From NCBI GenBank assembly GCA_033764875.1, contig JANRIO010000094.1, forward strand, positions 3,615-67,614: a DNA stretch of 64,000 nt, given 5' to 3'. This document shows positions 25,979-34,133 of the stretch, one piece after another (position 1 is the stretch's first letter; the number at the start of each line of letters is the position of its first letter). The notes under the pieces were generated by a model that did no database searches, was not told where the DNA came from, and saw only the letters and a list, made by a program, of their open reading frames with translations. This stretch comes from AWTP1-13 sp033764875. Lineage in GTDB: Bacteria > Pseudomonadota > Alphaproteobacteria > Rhizobiales > Hyphomicrobiaceae. Both the position numbers and the translations under genes were made by a program.

Positions 25979-27010
25979 ATGAGCACGCCGGCGCATCAGG
26001 CGGCGCAGATCGATACGGCTGCGCTCTCCAGCTATCTCGAAGGCAAGGTTGCGGGCTTCAAGGGCCCCATCTCTGCCGACAAGACCCCGTCCGGGCAGTC
26101 GAACCCGACCTTCCTGCTGTCGTCCCCGTCCGGCCGCTACGTTCTGCGCAAGAAGCCGCCGGGCCAGCTTCTGAAGTCGGCGCACGCGGTCGATCGCGAG
26201 TACCGCGTCATGAAGGCCCTGCAGGACACCGATGTGCCGGTGCCGCGCATGCTGCATCTGTGCGAGGACACGGCGGTCCTCGGCACCGAGTTCTTCCTGA
26301 TGGAGTTCGTCGACGGCACCGTCTTCTGGAACCCGGCCCTCCCCGAGCTGGACAAGGCCCAGCGCACCAAGCTCTACGACGAGCAGAACCGGGCGCTGGC
26401 CGCCCTGCACATGGTCGATCCCGTGCAGGTCGGCCTGGGCGACTTCGGCAAGCCGGGCAGCTACTTCGCCCGCCAGCGCGATCGCTGGACGAAGCAGTAT
26501 CGCGCCTCCGAGACCGAGACCCAGCCCGACATGGAGCACCTCATCAAATGGCTTGTGGACAACGAGCCGGCCGATGACGGCCGCGTCTCGCTGGTGCACG
26601 GCGACTACCGCATCGACAACATGATCTTCAAGCCCGACGGCTCCCGCCTGCTGGCGGTCATCGACTGGGAGCTGTCGACGCTCGGCCACCCCTTCTCCGA
26701 CCTCGCCTACCAGTGCATGCAGTGGCGCCTGCCTAACCGCGACGCCATGCGTGGCCTCGCCGACGTCGACCGCGCCGCCCTCGGCATACCGACCGAGGCG
26801 GAGTACGTCGCCCGCTATTGCGAGCGCACGGGGCTGTCCCACATCCCGCACTGGAACTACTGCCTGGCCTTCTCCTTCTTCCGCCTCGCGGCCATCGTCC
26901 AGGGGGTGAAGAAGCGCGCGCTCGAGGGCAATGCCTCCAACCCCGAGAAGGCGCTGCGCTCGGGCAAGATGGTGCCCATCCTCGCCGGCATGGGGGTCGG
27001 CGTCATCTGA
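25979..27010 (+). CDS. APH-family phosphotransferase (ACAD10/11-like)
   Basis: 343 residues. Aminoglycoside-phosphotransferase fold of the type linked to acyl-CoA dehydrogenases: ATP-lobe SGQSNPTFLL and YVLRKKPPG, hinge FFLMEFVDG, catalytic loop LVHGDYRIDNMIF and metal-binding VIDWELSTLGHPFSDLAY. Relatives (ACAD10/11 kinase domain) phosphorylate 4-hydroxyacyl-CoAs before dehydration; that substrate is inferred from family. No acyl-CoA dehydrogenase gene is adjacent. GGAGG stands upstream of the ATG. Confidence 0.85.
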   Translation: MSTPAHQAAQIDTAALSSYLEGKVAGFKGPISADKTPSGQSNPTFLLSSPSGRYVLRKKPPGQLLKSAHAVDREYRVMKALQDTDVPVPRMLHLCEDTAVLGTEFFLMEFVDGTVFWNPALPELDKAQRTKLYDEQNRALAALHMVDPVQVGLGDFGKPGSYFARQRDRWTKQYRASETETQPDMEHLIKWLVDNEPADDGRVSLVHGDYRIDNMIFKPDGSRLLAVIDWELSTLGHPFSDLAYQCMQWRLPNRDAMRGLADVDRAALGIPTEAEYVARYCERTGLSHIPHWNYCLAFSFFRLAAIVQGVKKRALEGNASNPEKALRSGKMVPILAGMGVGVI

Positions 27011-27155
27011 CGACCTCGCGACGGGTATCGGGGTGGGCGGCGGCCCTCGGGCAGGCGCCCGTGGGCAGGAGCACCTTCACCCCTTGTTCCCGATCGCGTG
27101 AGCGACCGCATCTCCTGTTGCCATTGGCTGCGTATGCAGGTAATTGCCCTGCCGT

Positions 27156-27656
27156 ATGACCGAGGAAACCTCAACGCCTGCCCCGCGGGGCTCGACCTGC
27201 ACCTGCCTGCGCCTGCGCAAGGCCAGCCGCCAGGTCACCCAGATCTACGACCATCATCTGGCGGCGTTCGGCCTGACGGTGAACCAGTACAGCATCCTGG
27301 GGCACCTGCGCGCGCTGCCGGGCGTCGCCATCAGCGCCCTGGCCGACGTCATGGTCATGGACCCCACCAGCCTTACGCGGGCGCTGGGGCCCTTGCAGCG
27401 CCAGGGCCTGGTCCGCGCCGAGCCGGACGCCCAGGACCGCCGCACGCGACGGCTGCACCTGACCGAGGACGGCGCACGCTCCTTTGCGCTGGCGGGCGCC
27501 GGCTGGCGCAAGGCCCAGGCACATATCGAGGGGGCGCTGGGCAGCGATGGCCCGCCGGCTATCAACGCGGCTCTCGATCACCTCATCGAGCGCCTCCGCC
27601 AGGCGCCGCTCGTCTCCGCCGCCAACGCCAACGCCAACGAGGAGGGTACTGAATGA
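27156..27656 (+). CDS. MarR-family transcriptional regulator
   Basis: 166 residues. Winged helix region: QYSILGHLRALPGVAISALADVMVMDPTSLTRALGPLQRQGLV, wing DAQDRRTRRLHLTEDG. Two cysteines in a CTC motif (Cys15 and Cys17) sit at the start of helix 1; in related MarR proteins such N-terminal Cys can sense oxidants, which is inferred here. The last codons overlap the start of the MFS transporter gene (ATGA), so it very likely regulates that transporter. Confidence 0.88.
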   Translation: MTEETSTPAPRGSTCTCLRLRKASRQVTQIYDHHLAAFGLTVNQYSILGHLRALPGVAISALADVMVMDPTSLTRALGPLQRQGLVRAEPDAQDRRTRRLHLTEDGARSFALAGAGWRKAQAHIEGALGSDGPPAINAALDHLIERLRQAPLVSAANANANEEGTE

Positions 27657-28906
27657 GCACGCAAAAGGCCGTCGGCAGCGCTGGCGACGCATCTGGCAAA
27701 GCCCCCGCGACCCTGCCGCTGTGGCTTCTCATCACCATCGTGGGCCTCATCGTCGGCATCTCCATGGGCCGCGCCCAGTCCATGGGCCTCTATCTTCCGC
27801 CCGTGACGCTGGCCCTCGGCATCGGCCGCGAGCCGTACGCCCTGTCGATGGCGGTCGCCCAGCTCCTGATGGGCATCGGCGCCCCGCTGTCCGGCGGCCT
27901 CATCGACAAGTTCGGCGCCGGCCGCGTCATCGTCTTCTGCGTCCTGATGACGATCGCCGGCCTTTACTTCATGTACGCCGCCACCAGCCCTGCCCATCTC
28001 ATCGTCAGCGGCGCGTTGATGGGCATCGGCGTCAGCGGCACCGGCGTCACCTCGCTGGTTGGCACCATCGGCCGCCTGGCTCCGCCCGACCAGCGCCTCA
28101 GCGCCATCGCCTCGATCGGCATGTCGGCCGGCATCGGCGGCTTCGTCGCGCTCCCCGTCATGCATTTCATCATGGAGGCGGTCGGCTGGAAGGAGAGCCT
28201 GCTGTGGCTGATGCTGATCACCGCCACGCTGATCCCGCTGGCCTATCCGCTTGGCGGCCGGCCGCAACCGCAGGCGGGCGGCGCCGTCCGCGCTCAGTCC
28301 TTCAAGGAGGCGCTCGCCGAGGCCTTCACCCACCCGAGCTTCTGGCTCCTCACCGCAGGCTTCTTCGTCTGCGGTTTCCACGTGGCCTTCATCATGGTCC
28401 ACCTGCCGGCCTTCGTCGCCGACCAGGGCTTGCCGAGCTGGGTCGGCCCCTATGCCCTGTCCGTCGTCGGCATCGCCAACATTCTCGGCACCTTCCTCGC
28501 CGGCCAGTCCGGCAGGTTCGTCGAGAAGCGCCAGGGGCTGAGCCTGATCTACGTGGCCCGCGCGGTGCTGTTCCTGGGCTTCATCTTCGTTCCGCCCTCT
28601 GCCACCAGCGTCATCGTCACCTGCGGCCTTCTCGGCCTGTTCTGGCTCTCCACCATCCCCCTGACCAGCGGTCTGGTGGCGACCTTCTTCGGCACCGCCT
28701 GGATGTCGATGCTGTTCGGCTTCGTCTTCCTGTCCCACCAGATCGGGTCGTTCCTCGGCGTGTGGCTCGCCGGCCGCCTCTACGACATCACCGGCTCCTA
28801 CACGGCCATGTGGTGGATCTCCGTGGCGCTCGGGCTGGTGGCGGCGCTGCTCAACTGGCCGATCGCCGAGAAGCCTGTGTCCCGGCTCGCCCAGGAGAAG
28901 GTCTGA
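27653..28906 (+). CDS. MFS transporter (OFA/MCT-like)
   Basis: 417 residues, 12 predicted helices in two halves with a central loop around residues 205-220. Motif A-like GGLIDKFGAGRVI lies between helices 2 and 3, and the second half has an equivalent (AGQSGRFVEKRQG). Sequence style (SMGRAQSMGLYLPPVTLALG) fits the monocarboxylate/oxalate-formate branch. The start overlaps the marR stop. The substrate is unknown; with a MarR partner an efflux or organic-acid role is plausible. Confidence 0.85.
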   Translation: MSTQKAVGSAGDASGKAPATLPLWLLITIVGLIVGISMGRAQSMGLYLPPVTLALGIGREPYALSMAVAQLLMGIGAPLSGGLIDKFGAGRVIVFCVLMTIAGLYFMYAATSPAHLIVSGALMGIGVSGTGVTSLVGTIGRLAPPDQRLSAIASIGMSAGIGGFVALPVMHFIMEAVGWKESLLWLMLITATLIPLAYPLGGRPQPQAGGAVRAQSFKEALAEAFTHPSFWLLTAGFFVCGFHVAFIMVHLPAFVADQGLPSWVGPYALSVVGIANILGTFLAGQSGRFVEKRQGLSLIYVARAVLFLGFIFVPPSATSVIVTCGLLGLFWLSTIPLTSGLVATFFGTAWMSMLFGFVFLSHQIGSFLGVWLAGRLYDITGSYTAMWWISVALGLVAALLNWPIAEKPVSRLAQEKV

Positions 28907-29070
28907 GCCCTGCCGCCTACGCTGCCAGATGCGATTTGCGGGTAGTCTGCCGCGGCCACCTGCCGTATCAACTTTGAGTTACCTTCGGCACATGTCTGCG
29001 GCCGTTTTCATGCGATAGATGGGCCCAGCGCCGATACGCGTCGCACCGCCAATCGCTCACGGGAAGCTCC

Positions 29071-29937
29071 ATGTCCGTTCAGATCAAGATGCCGGCACTC
29101 TCCTCGACGGCCGACGAGGGCAAAGTCGCCAAATGGCTTGTCAAGGAAGGCCAGCGCGTCCGCTCCGGCGACATCATCGCCGAGGTCGAGACGGACGAGG
29201 CCATCATCGAGATCGAGGCGGTGGAGGAGGGCACCATCGTCAAGCTGCTGGTTCCCGAGGGTGCCACCGCGGTCAAGGTCAATGCCCCGATTGCGCTGCT
29301 CGACCACGGCACCGGCGGGGTCGGCCGCCCGGCCGCGGCTCCGCCGGCCCCGGCGGCTGCCACGCGCCTCGCGCCCGAGCCCGCCGTCTCGCGGCTTGCA
29401 ACGCCCGGCGCGCCCGCGCCCGCCGCCCCGACCGCCATGGTCCGCACCCGCTTCAAGACGAGTCTTGCGCCCGTGACGGCGCCGGGCCTGAAGGCCCAGC
29501 CGCAGGCGCCGACCGCTCTGGCCGGCGCGTCTGCCGCCCCGGCTGCCCCCGCCAAGACCACGTTCATGCGCGCCCAGGATGTCCAGACCGATCCCGTGAC
29601 CGGCTGGCTCGTGGTCGTGAAGGGCCCGGGCCGCGGCGGCTTCCGTCCCCTGTTCCCCGGCATGAACGCCATCGGCCGCGATCCCGGCCAGCGCGTCCCG
29701 CTGAGCTTCGGCGACGACACCATCTCGCGCCAGGAGCACGCCTTCATCACCTATGACGATGAGCAGCGTCGCTTCTTCATTCAGCACGGCGGCAAGGCCA
29801 ATCTCGTGCGCGTGGGCGACAAGCCGGTTCTGATCCCGACCGAGCTTAAGGCGAACGACCGTATCAGAATGGGCAAGACGACGCTCCGTTTCGTGCCCTG
29901 CTGCGGCCCGGATTTCTCCTGGGCCGAAGAGGCCTGA
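29071..29937 (+). CDS. Lipoyl-like domain fused to an FHA domain
   Basis: 288 residues. Residues 1-80 are a lipoyl/biotinyl-type beta-barrel (IKMPALSSTADEGKVAKWLV, VRSGDIIAEVETDEAIIEIEA, GTIVKLLVPEG) of the kind found in dehydrogenase E2 subunits. The lysine that is normally lipoylated (ETDKA) is Glu43, so it should not carry the cofactor. An Ala/Pro-rich linker (about 85-170) follows. The last ~110 residues form an FHA phosphothreonine-binding domain: IGRDPGQ, DDTISRQEHAFI, GGKANLVRVGDK, LKANDRIRMGKTTLRFV. I know no described protein with this pairing. It stands alone, 330 bp before the flagellins. Confidence 0.8.
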   Translation: MSVQIKMPALSSTADEGKVAKWLVKEGQRVRSGDIIAEVETDEAIIEIEAVEEGTIVKLLVPEGATAVKVNAPIALLDHGTGGVGRPAAAPPAPAAATRLAPEPAVSRLATPGAPAPAAPTAMVRTRFKTSLAPVTAPGLKAQPQAPTALAGASAAPAAPAKTTFMRAQDVQTDPVTGWLVVVKGPGRGGFRPLFPGMNAIGRDPGQRVPLSFGDDTISRQEHAFITYDDEQRRFFIQHGGKANLVRVGDKPVLIPTELKANDRIRMGKTTLRFVPCCGPDFSWAEEA

Positions 29938-30267
29938 GCGCGTCCACCGGCGCATCTGTCGACGCGGCGGGCGCGCGCCCGCCGCGTGAAAAATGATATG
30001 CATTATCAAAGACGATAGAGGTTTTGAGGCGGATTGGTTTTTGCCCCGATTCGGATGCGACGGAATCGGAGTGTCCAGATTTTAGTAAAATGCACTTCAA
30101 GTTGCGCCCGCATTCGTTGCCGTTAAGCAACCATCAATGTTTCTCGTCTAGAAAATTGCACAAGGCAGATGGAGCGTGTGGACGGGGCTCCAAGGCATGA
30201 CGCCTCTGCTGCCAGAACGGGCTTAGCCCCGGTAAGTTGTAGGCCCGTACTCCTGCTGGAGGTGTAG
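29938..30267. other. AT-richer region upstream of the first flagellin
   Basis: 330 bp, noticeably richer in A/T than its surroundings. It begins with a perfect 24-bp palindrome at 29963-29986 (CGCGGCGGGCGC/GCGCCCGCCGCG) without a T tract. Two GANTC sites (30048-30052 and 30063-30067) and a TTAA-N7-TCAA element (30123-30137) lie before the flagellin. No gene is recognisable. Confidence 0.5.
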
Positions 30268-31218
30268 ATGAGCAGTATCAATACGAACATTGCAGCCAAC
30301 TCGGCGCTGCAGGCGTTGACCCAGACGCAGAAGGGCATGATCGAGACGCAGAGCCGCATCGCTACCGGCTATCGCGTCGCCACTGCTCAGGACAACGCCG
30401 CATACTGGTCGATCGCGACCACGATGCGCTCCGACAACGGCGCTTTGTCCACCGTCAAGGACGCCCTCGGCCTCGGCTCCGCCACAGCAGACGTCGCCTA
30501 CACCGGCATCAACAACGGCATCAAGCTGCTCGACCAGATCAAGCAGAAGCTGGTTGCCGCCCGCGAGCCCGGCGTTGATCGCACCAAGATCCAGAGCGAC
30601 ATCACCGCTCTCCAGGCCCAGCTCCAGAGCACGGCCGACACGGCGAGCTTCTCCGGCCAGAACTGGCTGAAGATGGACTCGACCGCCGGCACCGACATCA
30701 CCAAGGCGATCGTCTCGTCCTTCTCGCGCGACAGCTCGAACGCGGTCACCGTCGGCACCATCACCGTCAACCTCTACACCGTCGCCACCGGCGACACGAC
30801 GGCTCTCTACGACGCCAACACCACGGATTCGGCCAAGGCCGGCCTGCTCGACAAGCAGCAGACGGCGACCAGCGGTGCGACCTATACGATCGACTCGCTC
30901 GACATCTCGGCGTTGACGGACAGCGACGCCGACCTCGCCGATCTCGACAGCTACATCTCGGCCGTCGACTCCACGATCTCCAAGATGACCACCGCCGCCA
31001 CCAACTTCGGCTCGGTGAAGTCGCGCATCGACCTGCAGAAGACCTTCGTCTCCGACCTGATGACCACGGTCGACACCGGCGTCGGACAGCTCGTGGACGC
31101 CGACATGAACGAGGAATCGACCAAGCTGCAGGCTCTGCAGACCAAGCAGTCGCTCGGCATCCAGTCGCTGTCGATCGCCAACCAGTCGAGCCAGTCGATC
31201 CTGCGTCTCTTCCAGTAA
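30268..31218 (+). CDS. Flagellin
   Basis: 316 residues. The conserved N-terminal D0/D1 region (MSSINTNIAANSALQAL, RISTGYRV-like RIATGYRVATAQDNAAYWSIA) and C-terminal D1/D0 (NEESTKLQALQTKQSLGIQSLSIANQSSQSILRLFQ) bracket a short central part (about residues 140-215), as in rhizobial flagellins. No Cys. It is exported by the flagellar type III system and forms the filament. GGAGGT precedes the ATG. About 30 residues differ from the second copy downstream, so the pair is roughly 90% identical. Confidence 0.96.
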   Translation: MSSINTNIAANSALQALTQTQKGMIETQSRIATGYRVATAQDNAAYWSIATTMRSDNGALSTVKDALGLGSATADVAYTGINNGIKLLDQIKQKLVAAREPGVDRTKIQSDITALQAQLQSTADTASFSGQNWLKMDSTAGTDITKAIVSSFSRDSSNAVTVGTITVNLYTVATGDTTALYDANTTDSAKAGLLDKQQTATSGATYTIDSLDISALTDSDADLADLDSYISAVDSTISKMTTAATNFGSVKSRIDLQKTFVSDLMTTVDTGVGQLVDADMNEESTKLQALQTKQSLGIQSLSIANQSSQSILRLFQ

Positions 31219-31259
31219 CAAGGGGCCGCCTCGACCGAGGCGACCTTCCCCGTCCAGCG

Positions 31260-31295
31260 AGGCCGCGGCTCACCCCGCGGCCTTTCTCGTTTTTC
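31260..31295 (+). terminator. Intrinsic terminator of first flagellin
   Basis: AGGCCGCGG (31260-31268) pairs with CCGCGGCCT (31275-31283), 9-bp stem, followed by TTCTCGTTTTT. It separates the two flagellin genes into independent units. Confidence 0.88.
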
Positions 31296-31656
31296 AGGCC
31301 GCCGCCGGCCGCGAATTATTTCGCATTTCCCCCTTTTGCGCGGGCCCGCGCGCCCTGGAACGCCCGTATACTATCCACTGATTCGCGGCCGGCCATGTCG
31401 GTTCGGCCTTGCCGGCGAATCACTTCCATCCCCTTGCGCCGTCGCTGTCCCGCAATTGGCACTGACACGGCGATTTCCGCCCCGTTTCCCGAGGTCAAAT
31501 CCTCGCGGAACGTCGCAAAAAAGCGTCGGTCGGGCACCTTCGGCGCAGGAATTGCTGCAGGCGTCTCGTTCTCGTACGCGAGTTAAACATTCGGTAAGAG
31601 ACCCTGATTAGGTTTTGAAGAACAGAACGATCTAGCCAGAGGCTGGGAGCCACGTC
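31296..31656 (+). promoter_or_regulatory. Control region of second flagellin with sigma-54-like and CtrA-like elements
   Basis: TTGGCAC at 31456-31462 followed by GC at 31470-31471 keeps the GG-N10-GC spacing of a sigma-54 promoter, though the -12 element (CGGC) is imperfect; it would give a ~170-nt leader. TTAA-ACATTCG-GTAA at 31583-31597 is a CtrA-type box with one mismatch. GANTC sites are at 31380-31384 and 31417-31421. All are predictions. No gene is seen in these 361 bp. Confidence 0.4.
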
Positions 31657-32607
31657 ATGAGCAGTATCAATACCAACATTGCAGCCAACTCGGCGCTGCA
31701 AGCCCTGACCATGACCCAGAAAGAGATGGTTCAGACCCAGAACCGCATCTCGACCGGCTACCGGGTTGCCACGGCGCAGGACAACGCCGCCTACTGGTCG
31801 ATCGCGACCACGATGCGCTCCGACAACGGCGCCCTCTCGGCGGTCAAGGACGCCCTCGGCCTCGGCTCCGCCACCGCCGACGTCGCCTACACCGGCGTCA
31901 ACAACGGCATCAAGCTGCTCGACCAGATCAAGCAGAAGCTGGTCGCCGCCCGCGAGCCCGGCGTCGATCGCTCCAAGATCCAGAGCGACATCACCGCCCT
32001 CCAGGCCCAGCTCCAGAGCACGGCCGACACGGCGAGCTTCTCCGGCCAGAACTGGCTGAAGATCGATTCGACCGCCGGCACCGACATCACCAAGGCGATC
32101 GTCTCGTCCTTCTCGCGCGACAGCACCAACACCGTCACCGTCGGCACCATCAGCTTCAACCTCTACACCGCCGCGACCGGCGAGACGACGGCCCTCTACG
32201 ACGACAACACCACGGCCTCGGCCAAGGCCGGCCTGCTCGACAAGGAGCAGACGGCGACCAGCGGCTCGACCTACACCATCGCGTCTCTGGACATCTCCGC
32301 GCTCACCGACAGCGACACCGACCTCGCTGACCTCGACAGCTACATCTCGGCCGTCGACTCCACGATCTCCAAGATGACCACCTCGGCCACCGCGCTCGGC
32401 TCGGTGAAGTCGCGCATCGACCTGCAGAAGTCGTTCGTCTCCGACCTGATGTCGACGGTTGACACCGGCGTCAGCCAGCTCGTGGACGCCGACATGAACG
32501 AGGAGTCCACCAAGCTGCAGGCCCTGCAGACCAAGCAGTCCCTGGGCGTGCAGTCGCTCTCGATCGCCAACCAGTCGAGCCAGTCGATCCTCAAGCTCTT
32601 CCAGTAG
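31657..32607 (+). CDS. Flagellin, second copy
   Basis: 316 residues, same length as the first copy and about 90% identical; differences cluster in the N-terminal 35 residues and the central part (about 145-255). D0/D1 motifs at both ends are intact, so both should enter the filament. Tandem, separately terminated flagellins with different upstream sequences suggest differential expression in one complex filament, as in other alphaproteobacteria. GGGAG lies upstream of the ATG. No flaF or flbT gene is adjacent. Confidence 0.96.
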   Translation: MSSINTNIAANSALQALTMTQKEMVQTQNRISTGYRVATAQDNAAYWSIATTMRSDNGALSAVKDALGLGSATADVAYTGVNNGIKLLDQIKQKLVAAREPGVDRSKIQSDITALQAQLQSTADTASFSGQNWLKIDSTAGTDITKAIVSSFSRDSTNTVTVGTISFNLYTAATGETTALYDDNTTASAKAGLLDKEQTATSGSTYTIASLDISALTDSDTDLADLDSYISAVDSTISKMTTSATALGSVKSRIDLQKSFVSDLMSTVDTGVSQLVDADMNEESTKLQALQTKQSLGVQSLSIANQSSQSILKLFQ

Positions 32608-32636
32608 CTCGCGCCGCTCTCCCGAGCAGGCCGAAA

Positions 32637-32668
32637 TGAAAAGGCCGCGCCTCTGGCGCGGCCTTTCC
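32637..32668. terminator. Bidirectional terminator
   Basis: AAGGCCGCGCC (32641-32651) pairs perfectly with GGCGCGGCCTT (32655-32665), 11-bp stem with 3-nt loop, flanked by A's on the left and T's on the right. It serves the convergent flagellin and ATP-grasp-like genes. Confidence 0.85.
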
Positions 32669-32718
32669 TGTGTCTGCTGTCGCGGTTGCGCAGGCTTGCG
32701 TCGGCCGGGCGCGGGCGC

Positions 32719-33933
32719 TCAGCCGCGCCTGGCCCGGACGAGATCGACGAAGCCGTCGCAGATGGCGTCGATGGCGGGCTTCCTGTAGGGATAGATCTCC
32801 GGCGGCTCCATCTGGTGCACGATCATGGCCGTGCCGGCCTCGAACACGACGAGGCGGCCGTCCGCCGTCTCCGCGCAATCGATCGAGAAGTAGTCGAGCC
32901 CCACTGCCTTCGCGATCGCCTCGAGCGCGGGCCCGTGGCGCCGCCCGAAGCCCTCGCTGAACGCTGCGATCGAGGCCGCCTCCTCCGCGCGCTTCTCCGC
33001 GCTCTCGGCCATCCCGGCATTGAGGTAGTGCACCATCCAGTGGCTCGAGATGGCGACGTGGCAGGGAAGGAACCTGTCGCCGACCGCACTGACGCGCCAT
33101 TTGCGGAAGACGCCGTCCGCGCTCCGGTAGTCGATGAAGGGCGAGACGAAGAACTGCGCCTCCGGGCGGCTGTCGAGATAGGCGCCGAGGCCGGCCGCAT
33201 CATCGATCCTGGCCAGCCCCTGCCCCGCATGCGACCCGCAGGGACGCACCACGGCCGGATACGCATCGGCCCGCAGGCCGGCCTCGACCAGCGTCTCCCG
33301 GCTCAGCCGCCGCACCGGGGGAGCCAGCACGCCGTCGATGTCGGCAAGCATCTCCGACAGCACGTCGCGCGCGGTCAGGCTGATGGAGCGCGGATGGTTC
33401 AGTACCGGCTTCGGCCACACGGCAAGTCGCACGCCGAGCTCCAGCATGACGCCGCGTGTCGCATCGCCTTCCGCGATGCCGACGAGAACCGCGTCGTGCT
33501 CGGGCAGCGCGTCCGGGAACGGCCAGTCGGGGATCAGATAGACGATGTCGAGCTGCACCGGGCGGTCCGCGAGCAGGAACTCGACCGGCATGTTGGCCAT
33601 GAAGTTGCCGGGCACGGCGAACATCAGGAGACGAAGGGGATCCTGGGTCCCCTCCGGTGCCGCCACGCGGTACATCCGGCTGAGCGTGAGGGCCTTCGCC
33701 TGCACCTCGAGGCCTCGCGCCTCCTGCCCGACGAGCTGGATCAGGGTTGCAAGGTCGTGCAGCGCCCCGGCATCGAGCGGTCGCTCCCGCAACCTTCCGA
33801 TCAGCGCCGCCTCCAGCGGCTGCACCGGGTGGCCCCTGAACAGCTCGGTGGCAAGCCTCGCCAAGCCGAAGGGGAGGACATCCGGCTCTGGAAGCGGCGG
33901 CAGGTGGGGAAGGATCCGGAGAGCAGCGCGCAT
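32719..33933 (-). CDS. ATP-grasp-like protein with helical N-terminus
   Basis: 404 residues. Residues 1-85 look helical, possibly a short TPR-like unit (EAALIGRLRERPLDAGALHDLATLIQL). From about 95 on, a RimK/glutathione-synthetase-like ATP-grasp layout is visible: LLMFAVPGNFMANMPVEFLL, the lysine-loop region YPAVVRPCGSHAGQGLARID, the strand FFVSPFIDYRSADGVFRKWRV and the metal-binding end YFSIDCAETADGRLVVFEAGTAM. It would ligate a carboxylate to an amine or thiol; substrate unknown. It faces the flagellins convergently, which does not by itself imply a link. Confidence 0.6.
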   Translation of the reverse strand: MRAALRILPHLPPLPEPDVLPFGLARLATELFRGHPVQPLEAALIGRLRERPLDAGALHDLATLIQLVGQEARGLEVQAKALTLSRMYRVAAPEGTQDPLRLLMFAVPGNFMANMPVEFLLADRPVQLDIVYLIPDWPFPDALPEHDAVLVGIAEGDATRGVMLELGVRLAVWPKPVLNHPRSISLTARDVLSEMLADIDGVLAPPVRRLSRETLVEAGLRADAYPAVVRPCGSHAGQGLARIDDAAGLGAYLDSRPEAQFFVSPFIDYRSADGVFRKWRVSAVGDRFLPCHVAISSHWMVHYLNAGMAESAEKRAEEAASIAAFSEGFGRRHGPALEAIAKAVGLDYFSIDCAETADGRLVVFEAGTAMIVHQMEPPEIYPYRKPAIDAICDGFVDLVRARRG

Positions 33934-34133
33934 TGGGGAGGTCTCTCAATCTGACGAGGAAGCCTGGAAGCCTGAACGCTACTTTGGCTGGCTTGCCTTG
34001 GTCTGATCTCGGCGATGCTGGAGCCGCCGCGAGGTCGCGAGTGCCGACGTGCCCGCCCTGCGCACGGCGCGCGGGGTCTGGAGCAGATCCCGACCGGGCC
34101 TCAGCCTGTGCCGCGTGAACAGGCTCGCACGGT

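Noticed and set aside
29963..29986. Terminator after the lipoyl-FHA gene
   Set aside because: The 24-bp palindrome is perfect but has no loop and no T tract, so it is reported only as a palindrome.
30080..30110. Sigma-54 promoter before the first flagellin
   Set aside because: TGCAC and TTGC are present but the GG of the -24 element is missing and the spacing is one base too long.
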